Assembly (NCBI RefSeq): GCF_003065405.1
Contig: NZ_CP026947.1
Span: forward strand, 496,001 to 560,000
Direction: 5' to 3'
From: Corynebacterium yudongzhengii
GTDB lineage: Bacteria > Actinomycetota > Actinomycetes > Mycobacteriales > Mycobacteriaceae
DNA length: 64,000 bases
Part shown: positions 58,114 to 64,000 of the stretch, one piece after another
Layout of the letters: every line of letters starts with the position of its first letter
How positions within the stretch are numbered: the first letter of the stretch is position 1
The notes under the pieces: model-generated
What the model was told of the DNA's origin: nothing
Databases searched by the model: none
What the model saw: the letters and a program-made list of their open reading frames with translations, nothing else
Translations under genes and position numbers: made by a program

Positions 58114-58590
58114 ATGGAGAACATCCTCATCCTCGGTTGTCGCGTACGCCACAACCAACCGCGGCCCATGCTCGCCGCGCGGCTGCACCGCGCCCTGCCG
58201 CTTATCGACGCCCACCTGCGCACCCACCCTGCAACGCGCGTCGTCGTCAGTGGGGCAGGTGAAGCCGAGGTCATGGCCGCCTGGCTTTATGAGGCGGGAG
58301 TGCCGGGGGAGGCGGTGGTCGTCGAGAAGCGGGCGCGCAGTACGAACGAAAACCTAGAGAACGCGCATGCCCTGCTTCCCGAGACGACCCGCTGGCTGGT
58401 GGTCACCAGCGACTTCCACGCCCGGCGCACGCGGGTGTGGGCGTGGCATCTGCAGATCCCGGTGCGGGTGTTAACGGCAAAGACCCCGCGCAGTGCGCGT
58501 TACAAGCACTATCTGCGCGAGGTCTTTGCGTTTCCGCATTCGGTGCTGCGGGTGATCTGGCGGCGGCTGTGCGCCTGGCTGCGTGATTAG
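58114..58590 (+). CDS. YdcF/DUF218 family protein
   Basis: A 158-residue DUF218 (YdcF/SanA-like) protein. It has the N-terminal strand ILILGCRVRHNQPRPMLAAR, VVVSGAGEAEVMAAWLYEAG, EKRARSTNENLENA and VVTSDFHARRTRVW, which form the family's proposed active site. There is no signal peptide or membrane anchor, unlike many relatives. Function is unknown. It probably belongs to the purK-purE transcript and overlaps the stop of the convergent DUF4282 gene. Confidence 0.88.
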   Translation: MENILILGCRVRHNQPRPMLAARLHRALPLIDAHLRTHPATRVVVSGAGEAEVMAAWLYEAGVPGEAVVVEKRARSTNENLENAHALLPETTRWLVVTSDFHARRTRVWAWHLQIPVRVLTAKTPRSARYKHYLREVFAFPHSVLRVIWRRLCAWLRD

Positions 58591-59108
58591 TTGCCGGCGG
58601 TGTTCTTGGCGGTCTGCGTGGTGCTCTCCGCGGTGCGCACGATCGCGATGACGAACTCCAGCAGCAGGCGGAGGCCGATCAGCTGGAGCAGGCCCCAGAT
58701 CACCGGGACGATCCAGCCCACCAAGAACCACAGGATGCCGAGGGCGCCGGCGGCAAACACCGGGACCAGCCAGGCGGCAATGCCCACAAACAGGGTGCTC
58801 AAAGCGATGGCGATGGTCCCCAGGATGTAGATGAACTTCGCCCACTTCAACGCGATGAACGTCTCGAAGTTGAAGTCAAACAGCGCGGAGAAGAAGCCCT
58901 TGGCGTCCTTCTTCTGGTTCGCCTGGCCCACGTTGTAGGAGTTGTCGCCGTAGGGCTGCAGGCTGCCGCTAGTGGAGGACTGCTGGTTGCTGCTCGGGTA
59001 GGGCTGCTGGCCGTAGCCGAACTGGTTGTTGTTGTCGGAGGAGCCCCACGGGGCTGCGCCCTCGTTGTTGTCGCCGGGGTTGTTCTCGGGGTTATGTGGG
59101 GTGCTCAT
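58587..59108 (-). CDS. DUF4282 membrane protein
   Basis: A 173-residue protein with a disordered Asn/Gln/Ser-rich N-terminus of about 70 residues, then GFFSALFDFNFETFIALKWA, the DUF4282 entry motif, and two long membrane segments (about residues 90-112 and 118-150). Function is unknown. Confidence 0.85.
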   Translation of the reverse strand: MSTPHNPENNPGDNNEGAAPWGSSDNNNQFGYGQQPYPSSNQQSSTSGSLQPYGDNSYNVGQANQKKDAKGFFSALFDFNFETFIALKWAKFIYILGTIAIALSTLFVGIAAWLVPVFAAGALGILWFLVGWIVPVIWGLLQLIGLRLLLEFVIAIVRTAESTTQTAKNTAGN

Positions 59109-59148
59109 GAGTAACTGACCATCCTTTAGATCTTCCTATAGGGACGGG

Positions 59149-59181
59149 GGTCAGAGTACTTTGGTTGATAAAGATTGCAAC
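59149..59181. repeat. Imperfect duplicate of the TIGR03089 gene 3' end
   Basis: The segment starting GGTCAGAGTACTTTGGTTG at 59149 is a diverged copy of the one starting GGTCAGAGTAGTTTGGTTG at 59410, which covers the last codons and stop of the TIGR03089 gene. Both continue with ...TGCAAC. The small gene at 59193-59378 lies between the two copies, so a local duplication or insertion is likely. Confidence 0.5.
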
Positions 59182-59192
59182 TTGGCTTTTGG

Positions 59193-59378
59193 TTATCGGG
59201 GCTGGCGATCCTCCATGTTCTGGTCGATGGCCCGGAACGTTGTCTGCCACGCTTCCCGGATAGTTTGTGCCGGGCTTTTCGCTAGGCGTTCCTTTGTGCG
59301 TAGTGGCCGCGGGGTGATCTCCATGGTGTCTACTCCGCGCTGGCGTGCTCGGAGAGTCGCTCGGTGAATTGTGCTCAT
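59193..59378 (-). CDS. Small basic protein of unknown function
   Basis: A 61-residue Arg-rich protein (MSTIHRATLRARQRGVDTME at the start) with no recognised domain. The ATG at 59378 follows GAGGAG at good spacing, which supports it as real. It lies downstream of the TIGR03089 gene on the same strand, flanked by a duplicated 3'-end sequence. Existence is moderately supported; function is unknown. Confidence 0.5.
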   Translation of the reverse strand: MSTIHRATLRARQRGVDTMEITPRPLRTKERLAKSPAQTIREAWQTTFRAIDQNMEDRQPR

Positions 59379-59411
59379 GGTGCTCTCCTCATTAGATAAG
59401 GGCAATAGTGG

Positions 59412-60089
59412 TCAGAGTAGTTTGGTTGGAGAAATCTGCAACGTGACTTTCTCGTTCTCTGCGATCTCCGCGATCCGCTCGGTGCTGGCTGTGCCAGTGA
59501 CGATGACACTCGATCCGCCCGCGGCTAGTGGTGCGAGCACCGCATCGGTGAGCTGCTCGTAGGTCTCCCAGCCCTGCGCGAGGACGCGGTCGGCGGTGGT
59601 GGGGGTGATGGCTTCGTCGAGACGCGGGGCGTCACCGAAGTACTGGTCGCCGTAGAAGCGGACGATGGGGCCGAAGTCGAGGGAGTCGTCGGGAAGCTCG
59701 CCGCCGGATTCCTCGATGCCGCGCCCGAAAGGGTCCTTAGAGACCAGCACCGTCTCAACACCCTTGGCCGCCCAGGCGTCGTGGCGCTCGAGCGTGGTGA
59801 AGCAGGCGGCGACGCTGCCGGCGTGCTCGGCGCCAATCAGCTGCGGCTCGATGCGCGCGGCCAAGGCGCCTAAGACTGTCACCGCCGCCTGCCAGCTGGC
59901 GGGCAGATCGACGGCGATGGCCTGGCCTGGGGTGAGGTCGAGTTCCTCGACCAGCATGTTGGCGATCTTCGAGGCCCAGTTATCCAACGTCTGGGCGGAG
60001 AAATCGAGCCGGGCACCGGTGGTCTCGTTGTAGACCGTCAGGCGCGGGGCGGCGGGGTCGGTGGAGAGGAGGTGCTCAAGAAGTTTCAT
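59412..60089 (-). CDS. TIGR03089 family protein
   Basis: A 225-residue protein of the actinobacterial TIGR03089 family, which resembles the N-terminal part of AMP-binding enzymes but lacks the rest. LTVYNETTGARLDFSAQTLD near the N-terminus corresponds to the start of an acyl-CoA synthetase, and ALAAGGSSVIVTG is near the end of the chain. No catalytic P-loop is visible. The start at 60089 is 8 bases after TACAGT; a longer frame from 60206 is rejected. It is next to lcpA and wbbL, a conserved position in actinobacteria. Confidence 0.85.
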   Translation of the reverse strand: MKLLEHLLSTDPAAPRLTVYNETTGARLDFSAQTLDNWASKIANMLVEELDLTPGQAIAVDLPASWQAAVTVLGALAARIEPQLIGAEHAGSVAACFTTLERHDAWAAKGVETVLVSKDPFGRGIEESGGELPDDSLDFGPIVRFYGDQYFGDAPRLDEAITPTTADRVLAQGWETYEQLTDAVLAPLAAGGSSVIVTGTASTERIAEIAENEKVTLQISPTKLL

Positions 60090-60208
60090 ATCCGCCCACT
60101 GTAGAGACAATCGGTGCGACACTAGATTTGGTGCGGATAGTATGCCAGCATCATATGTGCGTGCACGTGGAAGCGACAACGCCTTAAACACACCAGGAAG
60201 GCTCAATC

Positions 60209-60450
60209 ATGACACCACACGCGTCGGCAGATAAGTCTCGATTCACTATTTACAAAATCATCGCGTGGTGTTGATCGCCCTCGTGTGGGTTATCACTCCC
60301 TTCATGGGCGACCGGGTCCCGCCGATTTTCAGCTGGGGATATGTGGCCCTATTCATCGGCGCCGCTATCTTCGGTGTCGTGGTGGCGGTGCGCTCCCGCG
60401 CCTGGCCCATCCTGTTGGTGCTCGTGCTGCGGTTCTTCCCGTTTAAATAG
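60209..60450 (+). pseudogene. Frameshifted small membrane protein
   Basis: An ATG at 60209 with a strong ribosome binding site (AGGAAGG) opens a frame MTPHASADKSRFTIYKIIAW that hits TGA at 60272. A second frame continues as VLIALVWVITPF through two or three membrane segments to 60450. One extra G in the GG at 60267-60268 would give an uninterrupted protein of about 80 residues. It is either a recent frameshift or a sequencing error. No family recognised. Confidence 0.7.
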
Positions 60451-60471
60451 GCGCGGGGCTTCCGGGTCGGC

Positions 60472-62085
60472 TTAGTTCACGCAGCGCGGGCCGTCGCCGC
60501 CGGCATCGAGCTCGGGGTTGTCTTCGGCCTGGCCGTAATCGGCACCCGGGGTGCCCACCTCGTCGGTCTCGTCCGCGTCCTCCTCGCCGGTGTCCTCGGA
60601 GGCGTACTCGCCGCTGCCGATGGGCTCGGCCGTCGGGCCGGAGTACTCGCTGTGGCCAACGACGACGAGCGTGTTCTCATCGAGAGTCTCGTTCGGGGTG
60701 ATCGGCAGGCCGCCGAGCATCTCGGAAAGGGACTGGGCGGCCTCGCTGTCGGGGTTGGCGGCCACGATCTGGCTTTCGAAATAGATGCCGTCCTGCGCGT
60801 TGGTCGTCTCTGCGATCTTAAGACCGGCGCCCTCCAGCCAGTCGCCAATGTTGTTGGCCAGCCCGGCAATCCCGCCGGCGTTAAGCACGTGCACCTCTAC
60901 GCTTTCGAGCGCCGGGTTGAGCTCCGGGGCCGCTTCGGCCTCGGCGCCCGCCTCGGCCTCGGCTTGTGCGCGCTCTTCTTCGGTGACAACCAAATCTTCG
61001 AAGAACTCGTTGACCTCGCTCTGATCGACGGTGACGATCGACTCGCCATAATCGCCGGTGCCGTCGACGGAGGTGACGGGGATCGTCGTGAAGGTGACGT
61101 TGCCCGCCGCGAGATCCGCCAGCTGGTTCGCGAAAGACATGATGTCCCAGTCCTCATCGAGCACGACGGAGCGCTCCACCGCATCCGCCATATCGGAGAG
61201 CTTGCCCGGGTTGGTCAGGGTGCCGGTGGACAAGACCTTATTCACCAGCGACGCCATATACGCCTGCTGGCGTACGATGCGATCGAAATCGCCGCGCGGC
61301 AGATCGTGGCGCTGGCGGACGAACGCGAGCGCCTCATAGCCGTCGAGGGTCTGGCGGCCGGCGGGGAAATCGGCACCCGAGTACGGGTCGTTGACCGGGT
61401 TGCGCAGGCACACCTCCACGCCGCCGACGGCGTTGGTCAGATGCACGAAGCCGTGCAGGCCGACTTCTGCGTAGTGATCAATATCCACGCCCGTGAGATC
61501 CCGAATCGCCGCGATCAACCCCGCGCGGCCGGCCTCGGTGGCCTGCTGCTCGATCTCCTGCTCGCTGAGCGCCTCGCCGGAAGCCTCCAGCTCCGCGCGG
61601 CGCTGATCCCGGTGCGCAGCGAAGACCGCGTTGATCTTCATGTTCCCGAATTCTTCGTCATGAATATAGGTATCGCGTGGGATGGACACGGCGGTCGCCT
61701 CCGAGCCATCGGCCGGCACGCGGATAACCATCATGGTGTCCGTGTTCTGCTCGCCGTGATCGAATCCGGCGTTCAAACGCTCGAGCTGTTCGTCGGGGAG
61801 GGGTTCGCCTTGGGCGTCGGTACGCGAGTCAGTACCCACCAGCAAGATATCGACGGCACCATCCGCTGTCGCCTCACCCTCGCCGCCCAGAGCCAGGTTC
61901 TGTGCCGAGGCGACATCGTTGCCCAGCTGACCGATGGTGAAATACCCCATACCGGAGACCACCAGCGCGATGACCGACGCCATCACCACGATCACCTTCA
62001 CGGGCAAAGGGCCCGCTTGCTGCAGAGACGTCGACGTCGTCGGGGCGGGCTGAATCTCACGAATCGGGCGCTGGCGGTCGGTCAC
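60472..62085 (-). CDS. lcpA: LytR-CpsA-Psr family cell-wall ligase
   Basis: Attaches arabinogalactan to peptidoglycan at the outer face of the membrane. The 537-residue protein has a cytoplasmic N-terminus, one membrane segment (about residues 30-50) and the LCP domain with DILLVGTDSRTDAQGEPL, VSIPRDTYIHDEEFG and the Arg-rich FVRQRHDLPRGDFDRIVRQQ. A C-terminal LytR_C domain (VEVHVLNAGGIAGLANNIGD) and an acidic tail follow. The arrangement with divergent wbbL matches lcpA of C. glutamicum. It starts at GTG. Confidence 0.93.
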   Translation of the reverse strand: MTDRQRPIREIQPAPTTSTSLQQAGPLPVKVIVVMASVIALVVSGMGYFTIGQLGNDVASAQNLALGGEGEATADGAVDILLVGTDSRTDAQGEPLPDEQLERLNAGFDHGEQNTDTMMVIRVPADGSEATAVSIPRDTYIHDEEFGNMKINAVFAAHRDQRRAELEASGEALSEQEIEQQATEAGRAGLIAAIRDLTGVDIDHYAEVGLHGFVHLTNAVGGVEVCLRNPVNDPYSGADFPAGRQTLDGYEALAFVRQRHDLPRGDFDRIVRQQAYMASLVNKVLSTGTLTNPGKLSDMADAVERSVVLDEDWDIMSFANQLADLAAGNVTFTTIPVTSVDGTGDYGESIVTVDQSEVNEFFEDLVVTEEERAQAEAEAGAEAEAAPELNPALESVEVHVLNAGGIAGLANNIGDWLEGAGLKIAETTNAQDGIYFESQIVAANPDSEAAQSLSEMLGGLPITPNETLDENTLVVVGHSEYSGPTAEPIGSGEYASEDTGEEDADETDEVGTPGADYGQAEDNPELDAGGDGPRCVN

Positions 62086-62235
62086 GGGTCAGGGTCTTCT
62101 CCAAATAAACGCTCAGGTGCTTGAGGGCACTCTTGTTTTAGTCCGGATTGTATTGCATAACGCGCAACGACAGACAATGCTGCGCCCGACATGTCGGCCC
62201 CAACCTCTCCGCCGGGTGTGCCCGTGGGCGCTAGC

Positions 62236-63138
62236 ATGAGTTTCATTGTGACTAACGATGAAGCTACGAAGCCGTCCGCGCCGCTCGGCGTCGTGACGGT
62301 CACCTATTCCCCCGGACACCACCTCGCGGAGTTCTTGGACTCGCTGGCCTCCGGCTACTCCGGCGAGACTTATGTGGTGCTCGCCGACAACGGCTCGACC
62401 GATGGCGTGCCCCAGGCCGCTGCCCGCGCCGAGCGGGTCGAGTTCCTCTCGACGGGCGGCAACCTCGGCTACGGTGCCGCCATCAACGCGGCCGCGCGCG
62501 TGCTGAGCCCGATGCGCGAGCGCGGCGAGATCAACGACGAGTTCTTCCTTATCTCTAACCCGGATGTCACCTTCAGCGCCGGTGCGGTTGATGAACTGGT
62601 GGCGTGCGCGCGGCGTTGGGAATCTGCGGGCTCGGTGGGCCCGCGCATCGTGGAGGCCGACGGCTCGACGTATCCGTCGGCGCGCTCGGTACCGACGCTG
62701 GGCGTAGGCATCGGACATGCCCTGTTGAGCCAGATCTGGCCGGGCAACCCTTTTAGCGCGCGCTACCGCGCGGATGCCGACATGTCTCACGAGCGCACCG
62801 CCGGCTGGCTGTCCGGCTCTTGTGTGCTCGTGCGCTGGTCGGCGTTCGAGGAGGTCGGCGGCTTCGACGAGCGCTACTTCATGTACCTCGAGGACGTTGA
62901 CCTCGGCGATCGCTTGGGGCGCGCCGGCTACGACAACGTTTACACCCCGTTGGCGCGCATCCACCACGACCAAGGGCACTCCACCAAATCCCGCAGGCAC
63001 TCCATGCTGCCCGCACACCACCGCAGCGCTTATCGCTTCCTTGCCGATCGCTACCGCGCCTGGTGGCAAGCGCCTCTGCGTTTCTTACTCGCCGCCGGGC
63101 TGAAAGCGCGCGGGTTCCTGCTCACACGGGTGGGGTAG
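62236..63138 (+). CDS. wbbL: Rhamnosyltransferase, GT2 family
   Basis: Transfers rhamnose to the decaprenyl-diphospho-GlcNAc linker that joins arabinogalactan to peptidoglycan. The roughly 300-residue GT2 protein shows LGVVTVTYSPGHHLAEFLDS, LADNGSTDGVPQAA, the DXD-like FLISNPDVTF and a late EERYFMYLEDVD-type region (DERYFMYLEDVDLGDRLG). The start is uncertain: the ATG at 62236 or the GTG at 62248, the latter 10 bases after TAGCAT. It is divergent from lcpA and upstream of manC. Confidence 0.9.
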   Translation: MSFIVTNDEATKPSAPLGVVTVTYSPGHHLAEFLDSLASGYSGETYVVLADNGSTDGVPQAAARAERVEFLSTGGNLGYGAAINAAARVLSPMRERGEINDEFFLISNPDVTFSAGAVDELVACARRWESAGSVGPRIVEADGSTYPSARSVPTLGVGIGHALLSQIWPGNPFSARYRADADMSHERTAGWLSGSCVLVRWSAFEEVGGFDERYFMYLEDVDLGDRLGRAGYDNVYTPLARIHHDQGHSTKSRRHSMLPAHHRSAYRFLADRYRAWWQAPLRFLLAAGLKARGFLLTRVG

Positions 63139-63179
63139 GGGTGTTTGGGGGTTTGCTGGGCGTTCTCATGACGTGATAG

Positions 63180-63272
63180 CGCTGGTCGAAAGCAGCCACC
63201 CCTAAAGGAGTACAGGTTTCGACCGCGTTTCGACCGCGTGGGACTCGTTTATATGAGGGTGCTTTCGACCAG
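63180..63272. repeat. Palindromic intergenic repeat, copy 1
   Basis: Starts CGCTGGTCGAAAGC and ends GCTTTCGACCAG, nearly perfect inverted ends. It shares the core ACCCCTAAAGGAGT and GACTCGTTTATATGAGGGT with copies 2 and 3. This copy has an extra TTCGACCGCG unit and so is about 93 bases long. Confidence 0.85.
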
Positions 63273-63389
63273 GCGCCTGGTTAAGCGGCGTTTAAGTTTC
63301 TGCTGTGACGGATGGGGTGGTGTGTGGATTGAGGTGGCGCTCCTGGGCGCCTGCAGGCTTTCGGTTAGCTCGCGTGCGTGTTGCGCTAT

Positions 63390-63473
63390 CGCTGGTCGAA
63401 AGCAGTCACCCCTAAAGGAGTGTTGGTTTCGACCGCGTGGGACTCGTTTATATGAGGGTGCTTTCGACCAGCG
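63390..63473. repeat. Palindromic intergenic repeat, copy 2
   Basis: The best copy: CGCTGGTCGAAAGC (63390-63403) is the exact reverse complement of GCTTTCGACCAGCG (63460-63473). TTGCGCT (63381-63387) and AGCGCAA (63476-63482) extend the inverted ends to about 23 bases with a two-base break. It begins 210 bases after copy 1. Confidence 0.88.
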
Positions 63474-63600
63474 CGAGCGCAACATGGATCCCGGAGGGGT
63501 TGGATGCTTAGCGTCGCCGGCCAGTCGCACTATCCGTCCCACCGGCCCCTTCTGTAGGGCTCCCGCAGTCCGTCAGTCCTACCCTGGCATGCAGCGCTAC

Positions 63601-63680
63601 CGCTGGTCGAAAGCAGTCACCCCTAAAGGAGTGCTGGTTTCGACCGCGCGAGACTCGTTTATATGAGGGTCCTTTCGACC
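63601..63680. repeat. Palindromic intergenic repeat, copy 3
   Basis: CGCTGGTCGAAAG start, ACCCCTAAAGGAGTG core and GACTCGTTTATATGAGGGT, ending CTTTCGACC with a diverged right arm (GCGCGCG follows). It begins 211 bases after copy 2. Apart from these three copies, 63139-63863 holds no supported gene; a possible promoter for manC lies near 63820. Confidence 0.82.
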
Positions 63681-63863
63681 GCGCGCGCCAAAGCACTACC
63701 GCCGCATGATCTTTAGCCCCACTCCATGCCAACAACCCACCCACCAACCCCAACGAAAACCCCAACGAAAACCCGCCGCCGACCGGCGGGGCACCCCCGC
63801 CGCGAAGCGCGAAACCAGTAGCGTGTATCGGACATGAACCGGATAGATTCGGAGAGTTCGATA

Positions 63864-64000
63864 ATGGCCGTGCGAGACGACGTTGATGCGGTGATTCTGG
63901 TCGGTGGTCGTGGTACCCGCCTGCGTCCGCTGACGATCAACACCCCGAAGCCGATGCTCCCGACGGCGAATGCGCCGTTTCTGAAGCACCTGCTAGCGCG
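63864..64000 (+). CDS. manC: Mannose-1-phosphate guanylyltransferase-like nucleotidyltransferase (partial)
   Basis: The first 45 residues of a sugar nucleotidyltransferase, cut by the window end. The signature [20 protein letters not shown] and [12 protein letters not shown] match the ManC/RmlA2 type found after wbbL in corynebacteria, which makes GDP-mannose. The ATG at 63864 has GGAGAG 9 bases upstream; an in-frame ATG at 63834 is a weaker alternative. The sugar specificity cannot be decided from this fragment. Confidence 0.85.
   Translation, partial: MAVRDDVDAVILVGGRGTRLRPLTINTPKPMLPTANAPFLKHLLA

Noticed and set aside
63238..63666. 142-codon frame spanning the palindromic repeats
   Set aside because: Its translation only repeats the sequence of the DNA repeats (GTRLYEGAF twice), so it is a by-product of them.
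63180..63680. CRISPR array
   Set aside because: Only three repeats, each about 80-93 bases and internally palindromic, with intervals of about 115-130 bases and no cas genes.

Overview
This 64 kb window is chromosomal DNA of a high-GC actinobacterium, almost certainly a Corynebacterium. The evidence is the gene content: metY-metX, a monomeric NADP isocitrate dehydrogenase, prpDBC with divergent prpR, pyc, accBC, two accD (dtsR-type) genes with an epsilon subunit, birA, purK-purE, lcpA and wbbL followed by a ManC/RmlA2-type nucleotidyltransferase. This follows, with insertions, the order I know from C. glutamicum. No rRNA, tRNA, CRISPR array or intact insertion sequence was seen.

Layout. 1-2.8 kb: DUF3017 protein and methionine biosynthesis (metX, metY). 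2.97-5.7 kb: an accessory locus with an ABC transporter, two paralogous small proteins (one frameshifted) and a hidden, apparently decayed acidic peptide gene with its own terminator; it looks like a peptide export or immunity locus. 6-24.5 kb: core genes (icd, MFS exporter, exonuclease III, TRIC-like channel, trpS, YihY protein, D,D-carboxypeptidase, an adenosine-deaminase-like pseudoenzyme with a nucleoside hydrolase, NlpC/P60 and ESX-like small protein, upp, M20 amidohydrolase, lpdA, prpR). 24.7-31.8 kb: the methylcitrate cycle operon and pyruvate carboxylase, which join propionyl-CoA disposal to anaplerosis. 31.8-45.6 kb: HNH protein, acyl-CoA carboxylase parts (accBC, epsilon, two beta subunits) with a rhodanese, DUF3151 and a choline-to-betaine operon (betT-betB-betA) between them. 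45.7-49.8 kb: FAD/Fe-S oxidoreductase, birA (the ligase that biotinylates Pyc and AccBC) and a PH-like membrane protein.

49.8-56.2 kb is accessory: MarR regulator/aldo-keto reductase, a low-GC island with a MazG-like pyrophosphohydrolase coupled to a GIY-YIG/DUF2075 ATPase (candidate defence module), a transposase remnant, a dicarboxylate symporter and a truncated Asp/Glu racemase. 56.3-64 kb returns to core: purK, purE, DUF218, DUF4282, TIGR03089, lcpA, wbbL and the start of manC, the last preceded by three copies of a palindromic repeat of about 85 bp.

Two features run through the window. Many start codons lie 6-8 bases after a TANNNT -10 box with no ribosome binding site, so leaderless translation seems common. 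Several convergent gene pairs share their stop codons in a single CTAG. Three small genes are broken by one-base changes in G/C homopolymers, so either assembly error or real decay must be considered.
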